Shown here: piece by piece, positions 44,505 through 56,100 of the stretch
How positions within the stretch are numbered: position 1 is the stretch's first letter
How the letters are laid out: each line of letters begins with the position of its first letter
NCBI GenBank assembly: GCA_029948255.1
Contig: JALIZF010001834.1
Coordinates: 236,501-300,500 of the forward strand
Length of the DNA stretch: 64,000 bases
Direction: 5' to 3'
Source of the DNA: Telmatactis stephensoni
Lineage: Eukaryota; Cnidaria; Anthozoa; Actiniaria; Isophelliidae
Translations under genes and position numbers: made by a program
The notes under the pieces: generated by a model
Database searches by the model: none
What the model was told of the DNA's origin: nothing
What the model saw: the letters and a program-made list of their open reading frames with translations, nothing else

Positions 44505-44775
44505 GTTGTCGCAAGTCAAGCTACGAGCGTCAAGCCAAGACCGAAATGAATGCTAGTTTGATGATGGTAATGTATTCAAATCACACTTGTTTCCATAGAA
44601 CTAATTACAAAACATGGTCATTTTCACGTGCTTGTTACTATATTGCACTTCATTCTGTTGATAACAAGTGTGATTTGAATACATTACTACCATAAAACCA
44701 GCATTTATTTCGGTCTTGGCTTGACGCATGTTGCTTGACTTGCGATAACGATTTTTGAAATAAGTGTATATGTAA
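44505..44775. mobile_element. Foldback element with TTGTCGCAAGTCAAGCTACG arms
   Basis: gcaagtcaagctacgagcgt...caagccaagaccgaaatgaa is mirrored by ...ttcggtcttggcttgacgca. A related, more diverged copy is at 46710-47005. The outer word matches the 4441-4703 element. Confidence 0.7.
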
Positions 44776-44872
44776 GGGTTAGGGTAGGTCTTGGGACGTA
44801 GTCTTCCCGTTTTAGACTAATTAATTTGTTGAGTTTCTCCTCCCTCCCTTTAACCTCCTCCCTTCGCTCTCC

Positions 44873-45431
44873 TAGACTAGGCGCATTTTTGAAAAATCAG
44901 ACACCTGGAGGTATTTTGGGGTAGAGGCTGGTAACAAACTGATTTTTTATGCTGAATGCGAATATGACTGTTACCAAGACGTATTCTGCAATCTTATACG
45001 TGTAAATGACGTATTTTGCGAATTGCTATAGTCACTTCATACTAACGGCTTTTTCATGTAATTCCAAAAGTTCCCAAACTAAAAAACAATGACCATAGCT
45101 GGAAAGAGCATATCCAAATCAGTAAAAATGTGAAGTTTGAAGGATATAAGTTGAAAAATCAAGGAGATGCGAATTTTAAAAAAATCGAAATTTGTTAGTA
45201 TCTCTTGCATAACTGTAAATGTTTTCATACAAAATTTCGCTTTTTGAAATGACTGTAGCAATTCACAAAATACGCCATTTACACGTATAAGATTGCAGAA
45301 TACGTCTTGGTAACAGTCATATTCGCATTCAGCATGAAAAATTAGTTTAGAATAGTTATGTTACCAGCTTCTACCCTAAAATGCCTTCTGCACTTTTTGC
45401 GATCGACTTTTTCAGTTTTGCGCCTTGTCTA
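44873..45431. mobile_element. AGACTAGGCGCA foldback-family element
   Basis: Left cctagactaggcgcattttt...ggggtagaggctggtaac, right ...ctaccctaaaatgccttctg...gcgccttgtcta. The interior matches the core of the large palindrome (ggaaagagcatatc, aaggatataagttgaaaaat) but lacks most of one arm. Confidence 0.65.
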
Positions 45432-45599
45432 TCCGCCTCACTTCTTCCAATGGAGCTATATTTAAAGAACGATTGAGAAACTTCGGAAGTGTATGTAAAT
45501 GTGATATTTTTATTTGTGCATGGTGGAATAATTTTCGAATGAAGAATACTTCCAGTTGTATGTCATGGCCGGTCATGTCAAAAACGCTATTCAGTTGGC

Positions 45600-45720
45600 T
45601 GTTGTTGTTTTTTTGCTGTTGTTGTTGTTGTCGTTATTGTTTGTTTCTTTGGTTAGTTGGTTAGTTAGTTAGTTGGTTGGTTGGTAATTGGATGTCTTAT
45701 GTTGTTGCTATTTTTATCAT
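45600..45720. repeat. GTT/TTAG-rich simple sequence
   Basis: Tracts of ttgttgttg followed by ggttagttagttagttgg units. Confidence 0.75.
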
Positions 45721-45907
45721 TATCATTAGTCTAGTTGTAATTCTTGAGAAACTTAATTGTTGACGGTCGAAAAATTATAACCTGTTCACACCTTCAAGTT
45801 AAACATGTTTAAAAGTGGTTGAGCTAAATAAGGTTAAAATAAATTGCTTATACCGTGCGCACCCCACAACTAAACAAACTAAAAACCTGTTAAATTAAAA
45901 TATTTTC

Positions 45908-46215
45908 CGGGGGGGGAGTACTTCCTTACAAAAGTGGTTGGGGTGCTCGTGGGACCTTTTAGAGTCGAAAATATGACCCGCTCGTACCTTTTAGGGTTTC
46001 CGGTTCATAGCATACCTTTTAGGGTCATGATAACGAAAATCACATAAAGATTGAAACGATCTCACATACATGAAAATATCAGTTGAATGTGGTCGTACCT
46101 TTTAGGGTATATATAATCGGCCTCTCCGATAATTTGTGTACCTTTTAGGGTCATTTTCAAAACCTTCCGTCGAGCACCCCTCCCACTTTTGTAAGGGAGT
46201 ACCAACCCCCCAACC
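45908..46215. mobile_element. MITE with CTTACAAAAGTGG ends and iterated ACCTTTTAGGGT
   Basis: ggggagtacttccttacaaa...ggggtgctcg faces cgagcacccctcccactttt...gtaagggagtaccaa. Inside, taccttttagggt recurs five times. Confidence 0.75.
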
Positions 46216-46709
46216 CCACATTTTGACGTCTTTGTGCATCTATATTAGAATACAGACCCACGAAAAAATGGAATCTGTTTTATATAATATTCACCGAAAC
46301 ATTTCAACCAATTAGAGCGGTGAGATTTCTCTGCGTAAGATTCAATGACGTCATCTATGTATGTGTGTTGTAATCACACATAGTTCTCGACCAATCAGAG
46401 CGCGCGTAATATGCCAATTATTATATAAATAACAATACATAATAATTGATATTAGATTCGCGCTTTGATTGGTCGAGGGCCGTGTGCTATCATTGCAGGG
46501 TGTCCCAAAAGTTTGTGATCCTGAGCTAAAGTTATTATACAGCACACCATTAATTTATAATTGATTTATCAAAGGTGACTTACTTTTTCAATTGCGTGAT
46601 GCACGCTGTTAAGTCAAGACTGTAAGCTAGAGATAGAACAGGAAATAGAACAGGAAGAAGCCAAAAGGTCGACTTTGCAATTGGTTATATAACATAAGCA
46701 GAAACAATA

Positions 46710-47005
46710 TACACTTATTTCAAAAAAACGTTGTCGTGGCTCACAGCAACAAGCATCAAACCAAGACCGAAATGAATGCAGGTTTTATTTGTGATGTATT
46801 CAAATCAGACTCGTTTCTATTGAACTAATTACAAAATGTGAGCATTTTCAAGTCCTTGTTAGTATACCACACTCAATTATTTTGATAACAAGTCTGATAT
46901 GAATACGTAATCGATTATTAGCAGCATAAAACCAGCATCATTTCGGGCTTGCCTTCACGCTTGTCGCTTTGAACCGTGACAACGTTTTTTGGAATAAATG
47001 TTTGT
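46710..47005. mobile_element. Diverged copy of the 44505-44775 foldback
   Basis: acacttatttcaaaaaaacg...ttgtcg and ...gtgacaacgttttttggaat are the ends; inner arms carry caagaccgaaatgaatgcag and its complement. Confidence 0.6.
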
Positions 47006-47034
47006 AGATCGACTTAAAGGTAATCACCGCTAAT

Positions 47035-47375
47035 CAACAGTGTAGTACTGAGCTTGAGTATAGTGTACCACAGGCAGCCCAGACTCAGCTCCTGTATGTT
47101 ATGGCTATTATGGAGGCTTTGCGATCCCATTCAAACTGGAAGCTAGGTTACGGGTTCGAATCTCGATGGAGTCGCTCAACGTTTTTTTATCCTCTATTTT
47201 TTTAAAACATTGATTCCTTTACACTCATACATCCCTTTTATCAATAAATTTTAATTTTTAAGCGGTCTTTTTATTTTTCTCTCCTGAAACCCGCTATATG
47301 GAACCGCTATATTATTAGTCATAACGTGCAAGAGCTGAGCCTGGCTGCCTGTGATTGTACTTCGAAAATCCCTTA
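47035..47375 (+). repeat. Repeat with tRNA B-box-like core, downstream of gene copy 3
   Basis: Same block as 36300-36660: caggcagcccagactcagct, acgggttcgaatctcgatgg, mirrored gctgagcctggctgcctgtg. Confidence 0.55.
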
Positions 47376-47442
47376 TGAACGAAGCCTACTTCGGCTTCCG
47401 TTTTTTATATATTATTTTATGACTTTTACGGGGTAAAACCAA

Positions 47443-47651
47443 TTAGTGTCTTTCACAAATAAATGGCAATACTAGAGAGCAGTCTTTAAACGACCAAACC
47501 ACTCCATACTGGGGATTCTTTTTCAGGAAGCCACATTGTAATGAAGGTGAGTTGAACTGTACTTGAGGCATGTAAGTCAAGGGTTGGTTGTCAGACCACT
47601 GCAAGATTCCTCCTTGGGTTTTCAAACCTCCCCATGCTCCAAAGGGATTAT
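47443..47651 (-). CDS. Copy 3 exon: lectin C-half and stop
   Basis: 209 nt, starts DNPFGAWGGLKTQGGILQ, ends FICERH and TAA. Six bases shorter than copy 1, in frame. Confidence 0.75.
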
Positions 47652-50600
47652 CTGAAATTGTATTCCAGTGTAAAGTAAAATCAGAGTTGCTACACAATTA
47701 CTTGGTAACAATCAATATCCACGAATAGGCTAAAACGTTTCATTTGGCATAAAATAGATGCGATAAGAAAGTAAATTAAAGGAAGGAAAGAAAGAAAGAA
47801 AGAAAATGGTGCTTGGTGTTACTTAAAATTTAACTGAGATAGCAGTACGTGCCAGAATACATTGCTGTGGCAGAATAGTGATACAATCTATGCCGCAATT
47901 GCTTCAGGCGCGCGCTGACAGCAGTCGAATCGAATTCTAAAAATATTGTGAATTAAAAGTAACAGCATTATTCTTCACACACAAGAGGCCCAAGCCGAAA
48001 ATTTTAGAGGGTCGGGGGGACTCGCCACTATACCACCCCTCGTTATGCCACTGTTCTGTATAACAGTATATGTTGATGGCAACGTTTTTGAACGACATTA
48101 TCTGCAGCACCGAAAAAAGGGATACCTTCCAAAATATATATTCGGGGAGTTCTGGTGCCAGGAAATTGGGAAAAGTTTTTTGAAGCTATTCCGTAATTTT
48201 TTTTCTATGCAGTAAACCTCATAAATATAAATTCTATATTTTATATTTCTCACGTGAAAAAAGTGCTATACGCGACGCTGATTGGACGTATCATGGTTTC
48301 ACATGTGAAAAATATAACCAATCAAAATTGAAAATTGAAATTCCCAACCAATCAGAGAACGAGAAAAAACACTTCGTTGGCTTTCCCGGCCAACTAGGAA
48401 ACGGGAACTGAATGAATGAATTTATTCCAGTAAAACATTGCAAACTGCCTTTGATAGCCTTTCTCATCATTAAAGAAATTAATCGTGCCCGATAAAGATC
48501 CATCAACTTTGATCCAAAGACCAATGGTGAAGTCAGTGGTACGAATATCAAAGCTTGGTATAGTTGCGTAGTCATCTACTCCATCAAAGTACACAGCCTT
48601 GGTGCCATCGATGTCTACTACTGCTGCACCGTTTTTAAGCCTGTAATGATAGTAAGAGTGTATAGTCGTATGACTGTGAACGGAACAGCCGCGGCATGGC
48701 ACGTTTACAGCAGGAATTTCGAATGTTTTTATAGACAACACGGCACTGACTCGGGCAAGGCACGACGCAGTCCGTTTCACACTCAAAAGAAATGTACTCT
48801 AGAAGCAGGCTTCAATAAGTACATCAGTCACGTAATTCCTCCGGAGGAATCTCATATATTCTATTGAGCCACGTCAATTTGGGTATAGCCCAGTTTTAGG
48901 GATGGAAATAAAAATTCCTGACCATCATCAACGTCCAAAAACCATCATCAACATCCAAAAAAGTTCCCTATCGGTTTACTGGCTACTATTTACTGCGATC
49001 AAGGAGGTGAGAGGGAGAGGGAGACGAAACTGAATAAAATACGGTGATTGTCACGCTTGATGTAACCGTGCGCTTAAGTGACTCAATTTTTTGTGATTAC
49101 TGGCTTACAACTATAGTATAGTTTAATAATGCACCTCTAAATAAAGAAAACGATGTCAGCTAACTTGTTTTTTCGATTGTTATATCAAGATTCCTGTAAC
49201 AATTCAGTGAGTTTGATGTACACACATGGCTCTTATTTGTGTTGTCTTCATATTTTTGACATTTGTTTTCTTCTCTATTTTTCTGATTTTCGTGTTAAGG
49301 CGGCGAAATACGAGACACAAGAACCCTCAACTTGTCGCACAACATTGTTGCGTTGCAGGTTTTTTATTGATGTTGCGCGTTTTTCACCTCGCGATCTCAA
49401 CTTATCACGCAACAAAAATTTGAGATCGCGAGGTGAAAAACGCGCAACATCGATCAAAAACCTGCAACGCAACAATGTTGCGCGACAAGTTGAGGGTTTT
49501 TGTGTCTCGTATTTCGCCGCCTTTAACGACCCGATCACGTTTATTATCAGAGCGAAAACTTTTGGGTTTGCAGACTGATTTGATTACCTTTAGTTTAACC
49601 ATATCCCACTCGCGTCAGTGATCGGGAAAACTTACATAGCACTCAGTTGATGTAATAAATTCATAAAAGTTATTAAAATGTTCTAATTTTTAAGCTTCCA
49701 TTACAAGAAAATTGATGATTTAACGCAACATTTTGCACTATTAATTGTTAGCCCACTGCTCGCGGATGTTTTTTCTTATTTGAGTTCTTATCTCTGAGTC
49801 GAAGTCTTGTTTATATACCTCAAAATAGATATAGATATGTCCTAAGAACGACTTTGAAGGGACAATCATGAGTGTTCGTGATTTTCAGGTGAGGCGTGTT
49901 CATGGTGACAAGAAAAAGAATTCATTTGCGTTCACAGTATTTTCCGGGCTGAGTACATCACAAGGGGGGGGGGGGGGGGGGGAGACGTTAGCGTGAGGAC
50001 TGGGACAAAAATTCATTTATGGTTTCATTTGCTATGGCTTAAATTATGGGCATGTCAATTAAAAATTGATTCTAGTGTACCTTAAAGAAGGGCCGTCTGA
50101 GCCATCCATTTCATACCACGATACTAAATGTTTATCAACTTCAAGATAAACAGATATGCCGGTAGATTAGTTAGTAAACATCATTAGACAAACGAGACAA
50201 ACGAGTAAGAGAAGTCTTATAAAACTGCTGACAGATATGAACAATCATTTTTGGAATTGTTTGCACGATATATTGTTTTGTTTTGTTGGTTTGTTTTTGT
50301 TTTTTGTTTTGTTGGTTTGTTTTGTTTGTTTGTTTGTTTTGTTTGTTTTTGTGTTGTGTTGTTTTGCTTTGTTTTGTTTTGTTGGTTTGTTTGTTTGTTT
50401 GCTTTTTGTTTGTTTGTACCTATTTACTACTCTGAAATCAGTCGGACAGATTTTATGCCTATCACCAGCATCGTTTTTGAGGGATAGGAGACCACATAAT
50501 AAGGGCCGTAATTGCATAATGTTCAAAACCACTCTGAATTTTTCACCGTGTCGACGTACAAATTCTGGTAACGATCGTAGATCAGTTATTAAAAAATAGC

Positions 50601-51761
50601 GGCAAGCCTCAACTTCTCGTTAAAATGCAACACCATTGACGTTTGGCATGTCGGAAGGGGTATGTGGCATTGCGGTCGGTAAATGGGTTATTTCAAATCG
50701 TATGTCATTTTACTCACGAAGTGGAAACATTACAACTTCTTTTATGAATTGGTCTTCAGCCTTTGAACCAATGGAAACTAGATCACCACCAAGTGACTGA
50801 CAGTGGGTTCGTGCGTCGTTCCATGTCTTCTTTTCGAGTATCAGTTTGAATAGTGATTCGTTGAACTTGTACCAGCCATCTGGTAGAGCTAAGCAGGGTA
50901 AAGGACAGGTCGTTAATTTTCTTTTTTGTCGACAATACCTCAAACATATACACAAAACAGCCATGTACCAAACCGAGGTTTTTTTTCTAAAAGATGAAGC
51001 TTACGATAACTCACCTTTTTTCTCTGTACATGTATTGCAGTCACAGTACTGGGATTTCTGCAGAAGAATGAACAAGATTACATCGAGATCTTGATGACAC
51101 TTGCAGCGGTCCGTTCTAAGATAAAACCTAAAAGGCCAAGGCTTTTTCTCCGTGCAGACCAGCAAGCGAAGTTTACAAATTATTAAATTTATAAATGGTT
51201 ATTTTAATTAATTTCCGTCTGTCTTCTAGAATATATGTGTCACTGGTCATGCTGTCCGATTAGTTCTGATTGAAACACACGTATTATATTTTGAAACAGG
51301 ATTAACAAAATTTGTTTGTATGTCTGCAATCTCTTGGGCAATCAGGTAAACAACTGATTCAAAACGAACGGAATCTTCTCGCTCTTGCGAGAAAAAATAA
51401 TTTTCAATTGCAAGACGTATTAGTCTGCGCAAATCAGGAGACATTTGCTCTACCCGTACTTGCCTCAGAGTACATCAGGGGCCAGTTGTAATTGCATAAA
51501 ACGTAACGTCAGACGTAACTCTTAACGTCAAACGTTACTAACAGTGGTTTAATTGGGCTGAACGCCCGACATTCAGAATAGAAGTACCGCGTCTGAAGAA
51601 CCCGGGGCCGGCGCAAGGGCACCCAAGTCAAAACTCTACACTCGAGCGGTAGCCACCGTGGCCGGGGCGAGAGTCCTATTCCAAATTAGGCCAGACCTGA
51701 CTGCAGACCGGACTGTTGTTATACATGTCATCAGCTCGACATACCGTTTGTCAACAAATAA

Positions 51762-51792
<31 letters not shown>

Positions 51793-52277
51793 AATACTTT
51801 ATTTATTCTGCAAAAAATGAGTCAGCTAACATTAAATCAGAACTCAGGAAACTACCAATCATGCAAGCTGAATATGATAGTTAAAAGTTACTGACAAAGA
51901 AAATATGTCGAAAAAATATTGAAGTATATAGAACAAGTTCTAACACTCACCGGTGGTTCAGCATATTCGTAGCCTTCTTTACGTATGTACGACCCACGGC
52001 TTTGGTTCTTGCTTGAGCGATTTAATTCACACAGAAACGTACCATTGTGAAAGTCAATGTAATTGAATGAAAAACAACTGAATGTTTCTTGACAAGCTGA
52101 CATACAGTCTGCAATGAATACATTCAGAGTCTTGATCACGTGTCCAATCAAGGCGTAACCATGGTCACGATTGAATACCAAGTTCGAGGTAAAAATGTTG
52201 TCTAAGTTGACAAAATGGGTGCACAGGACGCCTGGTACCAGTATGTTTAGAACAAGGAATGTCTTGATCCACATCAT
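47443..52277 (-). CDS. PAN/Apple - C-type lectin gene, copy 3, LamG cassette degenerate
   Basis: Intact exons are 51951-52277 (signal peptide and PAN, 109 codons), 51015-51048 (microexon), 50718-50888 (lectin N-half) and 47443-47651 (lectin C-half and stop). Joined directly they stay in frame (327+34+171+209 = 741 nt, 246 aa), with the junction codon C+AT. The cassette between them is ruined: the bridge remnant (49636-49694) is half length and gives a stop at its second codon, LamG part 1 (start 48640) is cut off near 48420, and LamG part 2 is absent. PAN differs from copy 1 at ten of 109 residues with all cysteines kept. The lectin C-half lacks two residues after WGGL. The likely product is a secreted PAN-lectin without LamG. 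Whether it is expressed is unknown. Confidence 0.65.
48420..48640 (-). pseudogene. Copy 3 LamG first-part remnant, truncated
   Basis: Opens normally at 48640 with LKNGAAVVDIDG and YFDGVDDYATI, but homology stops after FYWN near 48420. The rest of this exon and the whole second LamG exon are missing before 47651. Confidence 0.75.
49298..49522. mobile_element. 225-bp near-perfect palindrome in a copy 3 intron
   Basis: Arms of about 110 bp (aaggcggcgaaatacgagac, gttgcgttgcaggttttt, cacctcgcgatctcaa) meet near 49410 with almost no loop. Four overlapping open frames here are due to the symmetry. Confidence 0.85.
49636..49694 (-). pseudogene. Copy 3 bridge exon remnant
   Basis: 59 nt against 121; recognisable by gaacattttaataactttta-like sequence. 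The frame gives P then a TAA stop, so inclusion would end the protein. Confidence 0.6.
49965..49984. repeat. Poly(G) run
   Basis: About 19 consecutive G; a second run lies at 52393-52410. Lengths may be unreliable. Confidence 0.9.
50270..50420. repeat. (TTTG/TTTTG)n simple sequence
   Basis: Irregular tttg and ttttg units; source of F/V/C-rich false frames. It corresponds in place to the (TTTG)n of copies 1 and 2. Confidence 0.9.
50718..50888 (-). CDS. Copy 3 exon 3: lectin N-half
   Basis: 171 nt, open, LPDGWYKFNESLFKLILEKK ... EDQFIKEVVMFPL, with the same phase 1 donor. Confidence 0.75.
51015..51048 (-). CDS. Copy 3 exon 2: microexon
   Basis: 34 nt encoding YCDCNTCTEKK; one cysteine more than copies 1 and 2 (G to C). 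Confidence 0.65.
51755..51800. repeat. (AAT)n microsatellite
   Basis: About 12 AAT units with two substitutions, followed by actttatttattctgc. Confidence 0.85.
51951..52277 (-). CDS. Copy 3 exon 1: signal peptide and PAN/Apple domain
   Basis: Open, 327 nt, phase 0, gtgagt donor. Cysteines at the same positions as copy 1. Confidence 0.8.
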
Positions 52278-52539
52278 TGGTTGCTTGGAAGTGATCTCAT
52301 TTACGGAGACTTACAACTACAATATAAGAGGCCTATTTAGTCTGAGCTCTAAATTCCCTCAATATCAAGTCACAGAGAAAGTCGGGGAGTTGGGGGGGGG
52401 GGGGGGGGGGACCGCTTTCAGCTGCACTTACATTTTAACAATATTTTTTTTTTTTGCGAAATGATAGTTCCTTCATGGTAATGGATTTTAAGATGACAAT
52501 GAGATATGGTTGCATATCTATTAGGATTTGCATAAATAT

Positions 52540-52860
52540 TAAGGGTTATTAACCGAGCGCGAGGTCTGTTACGGGAAAAATATCAACTGACCGAGGGTCT
52601 TGACAGTACGGACCAAGCCGTAGGCGAGGTCCGTACAAAAAAGACCGAGGTCTGATATTTTCCCGTACAGACCGAGCAAGCTCGGTTAATAATTGTTTAT
52701 TATATGGCTATTTTCCTCGCTGTATCGACAAAAATCAAGCGAACTTCCGATATCAGACCGATTGCCATGGAAACGGTCCGAGATGGGAAAATATCAGACC
52801 GGAAATCAGCCAATCAGAGCGCGCGTACTATCATAGCCATATAATAAATGATTATAATCA
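52540..52860. mobile_element. Foldback with TTATTAACCGAGCxxGAGGTCTG arms
   Basis: ttattaaccgagcgcgaggt...cgggaaaaatatca faces tgatattttcccgtacagac...cgagcaagctcggttaataa (52545-52692). A further piece (gggaaaatatcagacc...tcagagcgcgcgtac) continues to about 52860. Confidence 0.7.
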
Positions 52861-53172
52861 CTCGATATCAGTTGATCTGATTGTTACAACTTGCTAGTTG
52901 TGGCGCTATAAAGATAAGTGGCTTAATGCCACAGAGTCGCATATAAAGGTTTTCAAGTGGATTTTAGTCTTGAATCCGGTTGTATTAAACCTAGATGAAT
53001 CGTCGTTTTTGAAAAGTCGTAAAATGGAATTAGAGCAAGCTCTTGCATAAGTCGATGAAAACCATCTTTTTCATTCAAAAACGCAAAATAAGCGGAAATT
53101 TATTGATGAGAGGGAAGATTTGAGAGAAAGTAAAATAGGGCAACTGATCTAGTTTAGCTAATCTGCTGAAGC

Positions 53173-56100
53173 TAGTGCCTGAACGTTTTCAGTCGTGTCA
53201 AATCTGCAGGAAGTTCAAATCCGACTAAGAAATTTCAAACTTTTTAGCTTTAATCGAAAGAGTTCTCTACGTTGCCCAAAGGCCTATGGTGCATGTAGGA
53301 AAATAACAATAGCATTGATAACAAGTGAAAATTAAAAAACAGACTTCTTTATGACCTGATAGTATTTAACTGTGCGAACTAGCCTGGTGACTTCAAGCTG
53401 TTTTTAAAATTAAAGTGTTTTTACTTCCGTAAAAAATTCTTTACAGTCACTCTACTTCAAAATTCTTTACAGTCACTCTGCTTCAAAACCGTACCTCGTA
53501 TCTGTGATTGAGAATATTTTCAGAGATGCTTAGAAAGCGAAAGAAACACTCTGAACATTTTCAATTCGCGTCGAACCGGCTTGCCACACAATCAGTTTCA
53601 AAGTATTCAATTCGTTTATGAAGTATTCCTAAAAGTCTTTTAACTTCAGTAAAATTCTATATTTTCCTTGTCAAACACCAAAATTTTCTTGTATAATTCT
53701 ATCCTGTAGCCAGCAAGTAGAGTATTTCCAAAGCTCTTTACAAAGGCAGCACTGACGGGTAAAAAATTAAGTCTTCATTCTTGCCTGAAGAATTGTGTGA
53801 CATTCCGATCAACACTAACTCAATATGGTCTCGTGTTTTTCGTGTTCTTGTGCATATTGTGCCAGTTTTATTTAGAATTGTATAATTAATATAGTCGTTT
53901 TCGTATGAGTGGGAAACTTACCGTATCGTATCATAACTGTACCAGTATCATAGTTTCTATAAAAAAACTCGTATTTTTACGAGTCACGCTGTATTTTGGC
54001 AAGCATTAAATGCAAGCAAATATCCGGGTGTCTAGTAAAAATTCACAGCAGTTTTACCCGGTTAGTTAACTTATAACTTATTAATTATATGATTCAGTCC
54101 TCGGAAGAGCTGTACCATTGCGGCGTTTTTGTTTGTGAATCATGTACGGTTGTATCTTGTGTAGTTTGCAGCTTCGTGACATGTAAACTAGTGCCTAAAC
54201 GTTTTTATGTCAAATCTGGAAGTTCAAATCCGACTAATAAATTTCAAACTTTTTAGATTTAATCGAAAGAGTTCTCTACCTTAACCAATGCCTATGACGC
54301 ATCAGTGTAGTATATAGTTTTTGAAAATAACAATAGCATTGATAACAAGTGAAAATTGAGAAAATTAACGGGTATTTTTATGACTTGATAGTTTTTAACT
54401 GTGCGAATTCGCCTAGTGACTTCAAGCTGTTTTTAAAATTAAAGTTTTTTTTTGTTTACGTACGTATAAACCCTTTGCAGTCACTGCCTCTACTCCAAAC
54501 CTACCAGAAAACCTCGTATCTATGATTAAAAACATTTTCAAAGTTTTTTTTTTACAAGAAAACGGCTTTGAAATACAATCAGTTTGCAAACTATTCAAGT
54601 TCGTTTATACAGTTTTCTTAAAAGTATTTTAACTTAAACTTTTATATTTACCTTGTCAAAACACAACCATTTTCTTGTATATTTCTATTCTGTTGCCTGT
54701 AAGAAGAGTATTTCCAAAGCTCTTTACAAAGGCAGCCGGGTATGACGAGAAAAACTAAGGGCTTTACCCTTGTCTGACGAATTGCGTTACATTCAGATCA
54801 ACAGTTACTTAAAATCCAAGAGAATCGCAGGTTTTGATTTTATTGGATAAAAAACAAACAATAGAAAACCAATCAAATGTTGCTAACTCATTATATGGTC
54901 TCATATTTTTCGCTCGCGTTCTTGTGCATATTGTGCGCGTTTTTTTAGAAATGTATAATAAATGGAGGTTATTAGTCGACTAATCATGTAATACAGCTGT
55001 GTATTTTAACTAGTCACGCTGTATTTTGGCTAGCATTAAATGCGAGCAAAAATGCGGGTGTCGAGTAAAAATTTACAGTAGTTTTACTCGGTTAGTTAAC
55101 TTATAACTTATTAATTATATATTTCAGTCCTCGGAAGAGCTACACCATTTCGGCGTTTTTGTTTGTGAATCATGTAATTTGGATCTTGTGTAGCTATAGT
55201 TTGCAGTTTTGTGACATGTAAACTAGTGCCTGTACGTTTGTGTGTCAAATCTGGAAATTCAAGTCCGTCAAAGAATCGAAATTTCAAACTTTTTAGATTT
55301 GACCGAGTTCTATACGTTGACCAATGCCTATGGTGCATGTAGGATATAGGTTTTGAAAATACCAAAAGCATTAATAACAAAAGAAAATTGACAAAACGGG
55401 CATCTTTATGACATGATAGTTTTTAACTGTGCGAATTCGCCTAGTGACTTCAAGCTGTTTTTTAAAATTAAAGTCTTTTTACTTCCGTGATAATTCTTTA
55501 CAGTCACTCTACTTCAAAACTACCAGAAAACCTCGTATCTATGATTAAAAAGCATTTTCAGAGCAGCTTGGAATGCGAAAGAAACACTCTGAACATCAAT
55601 TTGCGTTGAACGACTTGAACCGGCTTTGCCGTACAATCAGTTTCAAACCTATTCAATTCGTTTATATAGTTTTCCTAATAGTCTTTTAACTTAAAATTCC
55701 ATATTTACCTTGTCAAAACACCAACATTTTCTTGTATAATTCTATAATGTAGCCAGCAACAAAAGTAGCACTTTCGGGAAAAAAACTTGGGGCTTCACTC
55801 TTGTCTGACGAATTGCGTCACATTCAGAACAACAACCACTTAAAATCCAAGGGAATCGCAGGTTCTGATTTTATTGGATAAAAAAAAAAAAAACAATAGA
55901 AAACCAGTCGGATGTTACTAACCCAATATGGTCAAATATTTTTCACTCGCGTTCTTGCATATTGTGCGCGTTTTTTTTTTCTTTTTTGAAATATGCATGT
56001 AATAAATATAGGTTATTAGTCGACTAACCATATAATACGGCGGTGTAGTTTTACGAGTCACGCTGTATTTTGGTTAGCATTGAATGCGAGCAAAAATCCG

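Noticed and set aside
50237..50599. Hydrophobic 120-codon ORF resembling a membrane protein
   Set aside because: It is simple TTTG/TTTTG sequence; the repeat accounts for the F/L/V/C composition.
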